This document shows, piece by piece, positions 61,699 through 64,000 of a stretch of DNA of 64,000 nucleotides. Made by a program: the position numbers and the translations under genes. Numbering within the stretch: the stretch's first letter is position 1; each line of letters starts with the position of its first letter. Below the pieces are notes generated by a model that was not told the DNA's origin, made no database searches, and saw only the letters and a program-made list of their open reading frames with translations. The DNA lies in NCBI RefSeq assembly GCF_965227365.1, contig NZ_OZ245754.1, positions 868,001 to 932,000 on the forward strand, read 5' to 3'. The DNA is from Hwanghaeella sp965227365. GTDB lineage: Bacteria > Pseudomonadota > Alphaproteobacteria > UBA8366 > Aestuariispiraceae.

Positions 61699-62440
61699 GA
61701 TATCCTCCATCCACCGGCAGCAGCGCGCCGGTAACGTAGCTGGCGGCGTCGGAGGCGAGGAAGAGGATCGGGCCGACCAGTTCTTCCGGTTCGCCGACGC
61801 GCCCCATCGGCGTATGGGCCAGAAACTTTGCGATGGCTTCCGGATTGTCGCGGGTCGCCTGGGTCATCGGTGTCGCGATCACACCGGGCAGCAGGGCGTT
61901 CACCCGCACACCCTTCGGCGCCAATTCGCTGGCCAGGGCCTTTGTGAACTGCGCCACCGCGCCCTTGCTGGCCGCATAGGCGGTCAGGCCCGGCCCGGTG
62001 GTGAAGGACATGATCGATCCCAGATTGACCACGCTGCCCTTGGTTCCGATCAACTGGTCCAGATAGGCGCGGGCCATGAATCGAGTGCCGTCGACATTGA
62101 CCGCAAAGGTCTTTGCCCAGGCATCGGGATGGTCCGCCTCATCGATCGGGGTTCGATGGATGACGCCCGCATTGTTGACCAGCAATTTGGCGGGGCCGAG
62201 GGCTTGCTCGGTCGCTGCGGCGAAATCTTGGGCGGCGGACGGATCGGTCACGTCCAGGCGGCGGGCGAAGGCCTTGCCGCCGGTGCTTCCTATTTCCTCG
62301 GCCACAGCGGCCACTGCCTCACCATTTATGTCCGCCAGTGCGACGGCGGCGCCCGCTTTCGCCAGGCCGCGGGCGATGGCGGCGCCATTACCCTGACCCG
62401 CCCCGGTGACCACGGCCACTGACGATCCGATTCCGAACAT
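61688..62440 (-). CDS. Short-chain dehydrogenase/reductase
   Basis: 250 residues from the ATG at 62440 (AGGGGGAAAC). TGAGQGNGAAIA (about 12-23), NNAG near 90, S-x10-Y-x3-K active site (LGSIMSF, YAASKGA), and C-terminal GALLPVDGGYLTV. Classic FabG-like NAD(P) dehydrogenase of a hydroxy acid or alcohol. Confidence 0.9.
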   Translation of the reverse strand: MFGIGSSVAVVTGAGQGNGAAIARGLAKAGAAVALADINGEAVAAVAEEIGSTGGKAFARRLDVTDPSAAQDFAAATEQALGPAKLLVNNAGVIHRTPIDEADHPDAWAKTFAVNVDGTRFMARAYLDQLIGTKGSVVNLGSIMSFTTGPGLTAYAASKGAVAQFTKALASELAPKGVRVNALLPGVIATPMTQATRDNPEAIAKFLAHTPMGRVGEPEELVGPILFLASDAASYVTGALLPVDGGYLTV

Positions 62441-62841
62441 GTTTCCCCCTGTGTGAATTGGCTTGTTGTTGTTTGGCTTGGTTGCGTTCGGCTTACCGCA
62501 ATTCGGCAGTTCCATGTGATCGCGGCGCGCCTTCATTCGCATCCCAACCTTAGTCAGGGCGTCGCCCGGTGTCAGGCCGTTCCGGGGGAAAGGGCATCGT
62601 GACGCCGCGATCCCTAACGAGTTGAAGAAACCGGCGCCGGAGCCGTCAAAAAGCAGCCGATCCAGGGCCACACATGGCATAATACCCGCAAAGAACACTT
62701 AGTTAATTTACGATATGTTAGGATGTGAAGCATAGAATAATGGCTGCACTTTGGCTGGCAGATGCTGTGGCCGAGGAAAAGCAGGTGGGGGTTCAATCCG
62801 GCACACCGAAAAACGGGGTCGGGTGGTGAGGAGGAAATACT
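62441..62841. other. 401-bp intergenic region
   Basis: Divergent region between the SDR and the chemoreceptor-like gene. No gene or clear palindrome found. An AT-rich stretch near 62698-62745 may hold the promoter of the gene at 62842. Confidence 0.5.
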
Positions 62842-64000
62842 ATGTTTGGTCGATTTTCTGGATTGAACCGGATAAAGGGCCGGTTGTTCGTTGCTTTTGG
62901 TGCCGTCACGGTCCTGACCGTTGCCGCGGGCGCGGTCGCGCTGAAAGGGTTCGACACGGTGGAAGGCAGCTTTTCCTCGGTTACGGGGAAATCCGTCCCG
63001 ACGATGGAGGCCGCGCTGGAATTGGCGCGGGAGAGCGCTGAACTGTCCGCCGCGGCGCCCAGCATGTCTACCGCGGCCACGATCCAGGAAAGCGACAATA
63101 TTCAAGCCGACCTGAAAACGCGGCTGTCTGCGATCAGAGACCTGATCGCGACCATTGAGACCTTGTCGGGCGAGGGTGCCGGCCAAAACGATCTGTCCGC
63201 TCTTGTGGCACGGTTCGACACGGCCATCACGACTTTGCATGATGAAGTGAATGCCGGGCTTCTGGCGGCGACAAAGCTGAATAACGCGACGCTTGGTGTC
63301 GCGCAGGTTCATAGTGCCTTGCTGGAGAAGATCGCCCCGGTATTGTCCGGCGCGCAAAGTGAGGTTGGTAAAGGCTCGGCCGGGCTCAGCCTCGGCGGTG
63401 TTCAAGCCGTCAACAAATTGACCGGCGAGGACCTGCCGCGGTTGACCGCGCTCTACGAACTGCAGGCAGGCCTGGCACAGGTGATCGCACTCGTCGCTAC
63501 AGGGGGCCCGGCGTCCGCGCTTGCCGCAGCAACGGACGCAATGACGGCTTCGACCGACAAGCTTACCAAGAAGGTGGATTATCCGGACCTGGTCGCCGCA
63601 GTGGGCGATTTCGTCACTGTTGCCGGAACGGGGAACCTGGTCGCGCTGCTCGATCGCGAAGAGCCGTTGCGCGCGAAGATCGAGGAGCACCGGGCCGCGG
63701 TCGCCAAGGAACTTGCGGATGCCATGCAGCAATTCATGATCGACAACTCCGTGCGCGGTTCCACGCTGGTGAATACGCTGGTGAAGGAAGTCGGCACGAT
63801 GTTGAAGATCGAGGCGAATGCAAACCGTGCCGCCGGATTGCTGACGACCGTGGCGAATGTGAACGAAGCCGCACAGATTGCGGATCTGGAGGAGGCGGTT
63901 CTGCTCGCCATCCGTCAAACCCTGTTCGAAATTGGGGAGATGCAGAACAAGGAGGTTGCCCAGGAACTGAAGACCATCGCGGAAACCTTCACGGGATTGG
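62842..64000 (+). CDS. Membrane sensor, chemoreceptor or histidine kinase (C-terminus outside window)
   Basis: ATG at 62842 after GAGGAGGAAA; 386 codons are in the window without a stop. A basic start (LNRIKGRLF) is followed by one helix (about 13-34) and a large helical, TorS-like periplasmic domain with ELARESAELSAAAPSMSTA. The output domain lies beyond the edge, so methyl-accepting protein versus kinase cannot be decided. Confidence 0.8.
   Translation, partial: MFGRFSGLNRIKGRLFVAFGAVTVLTVAAGAVALKGFDTVEGSFSSVTGKSVPTMEAALELARESAELSAAAPSMSTAATIQESDNIQADLKTRLSAIRDLIATIETLSGEGAGQNDLSALVARFDTAITTLHDEVNAGLLAATKLNNATLGVAQVHSALLEKIAPVLSGAQSEVGKGSAGLSLGGVQAVNKLTGEDLPRLTALYELQAGLAQVIALVATGGPASALAAATDAMTASTDKLTKKVDYPDLVAAVGDFVTVAGTGNLVALLDREEPLRAKIEEHRAAVAKELADAMQQFMIDNSVRGSTLVNTLVKEVGTMLKIEANANRAAGLLTTVANVNEAAQIADLEEAVLLAIRQTLFEIGEMQNKEVAQELKTIAETFTGL

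Noticed and set aside
62740..62790. Possible sigma-54 promoter (TGGCTGGCAG...) before the chemoreceptor-like gene
   Set aside because: The GC element at the right distance is missing; the match is too poor.
1..64000. CRISPR arrays, prophage genes, riboswitches, rRNA operon
   Set aside because: No regularly spaced repeats, phage structural genes, riboswitch-like leaders or rRNA sequence were seen.

Overview
The window reads as a chromosomal segment of a high-GC alphaproteobacterium. The mix of three TRAP-type uptake systems, a Liv-type ABC importer, a DUF3572 protein, a PAS_5-type protein, a PomA/MotB-like stator pair and many FCD-type GntR regulators suggests a free-living, probably marine, heterotroph of the Rhodospirillales type. 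That placement is inference from gene content only. Coding density is high, and many genes are linked by 4-base ATGA overlaps. There is no sign of a prophage, a CRISPR array or a plasmid backbone. One complete IS481-family element lies beside a tRNA gene.

Layout. 1-2.4 kb: the end of a polyamine (gamma-glutamyl-putrescine) degradation operon. 2.6-5.4 kb: two histidine kinases, one carrying an N-terminal receiver. 5.7-15.4 kb: an accessory metabolic island. It holds a PRISE-type reductase, an isochorismatase-fold protein without the usual catalytic residues, a PanB-like protein without the usual metal ligands, two small membrane proteins, a GntR regulator, a DUF6166 protein, a TRAP importer, an Fe(II)/2-oxoglutarate oxygenase and a sterol-desaturase-type hydroxylase. 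A shared operator-like sequence (TGATATA-N7-TATATCA and variants) occurs in front of four transcription units here, so the island looks like one regulon of the GntR protein at 9143-9850. 15.5-20.5 kb: a periplasmic coiled-coil protein, a second TRAP importer and a PAS protein. 20.6-22.0 kb: IS481 element and tRNA-Met(CAU). 22.1-33.4 kb: mixed metabolism and housekeeping: TRIC channel, DJ-1 protein, cupin with a divergent XRE-cupin regulator, mnmA, aminotransferase, FAD oxidoreductase, RidA, N-formylglutamate amidohydrolase.

33.5-41.6 kb: a minus-strand run of succinate-semialdehyde dehydrogenase, a branched-chain-type ABC importer whose two permeases are fused in one chain, an Ntn-type amidohydrolase and a Tam-like methyltransferase. 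41.7-50.9 kb: small proteins, a MATE exporter, an RlmD/RumA-type RNA methyltransferase, a MotA/MotB-like pair, an MBL hydrolase, a GAF-HD-GYP protein and threonine aldolase. 50.9-62.4 kb: a sugar-acid/keto-acid region with LysR and GntR regulators, an RraA-type aldolase, an IlvD/Edd dehydratase, a TAXI-TRAP importer with a small extra membrane protein, a flavin dehydrogenase, a DJ-1 protein and an SDR. 62.8 kb to the right edge: the N-terminal part of a membrane sensor or chemoreceptor.

How the genes work together: importers for organic acids or amides sit next to dehydratases, aldolases, oxygenases and dehydrogenases that could feed the products into central metabolism, each block under a local one-component regulator. 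In all four importer operons a stable hairpin lies between the binding-protein gene and the membrane-subunit gene, which would favour excess binding protein. The least explained parts are the 5.7-15.4 kb regulon and the small two-helix membrane proteins near the TRAP genes.
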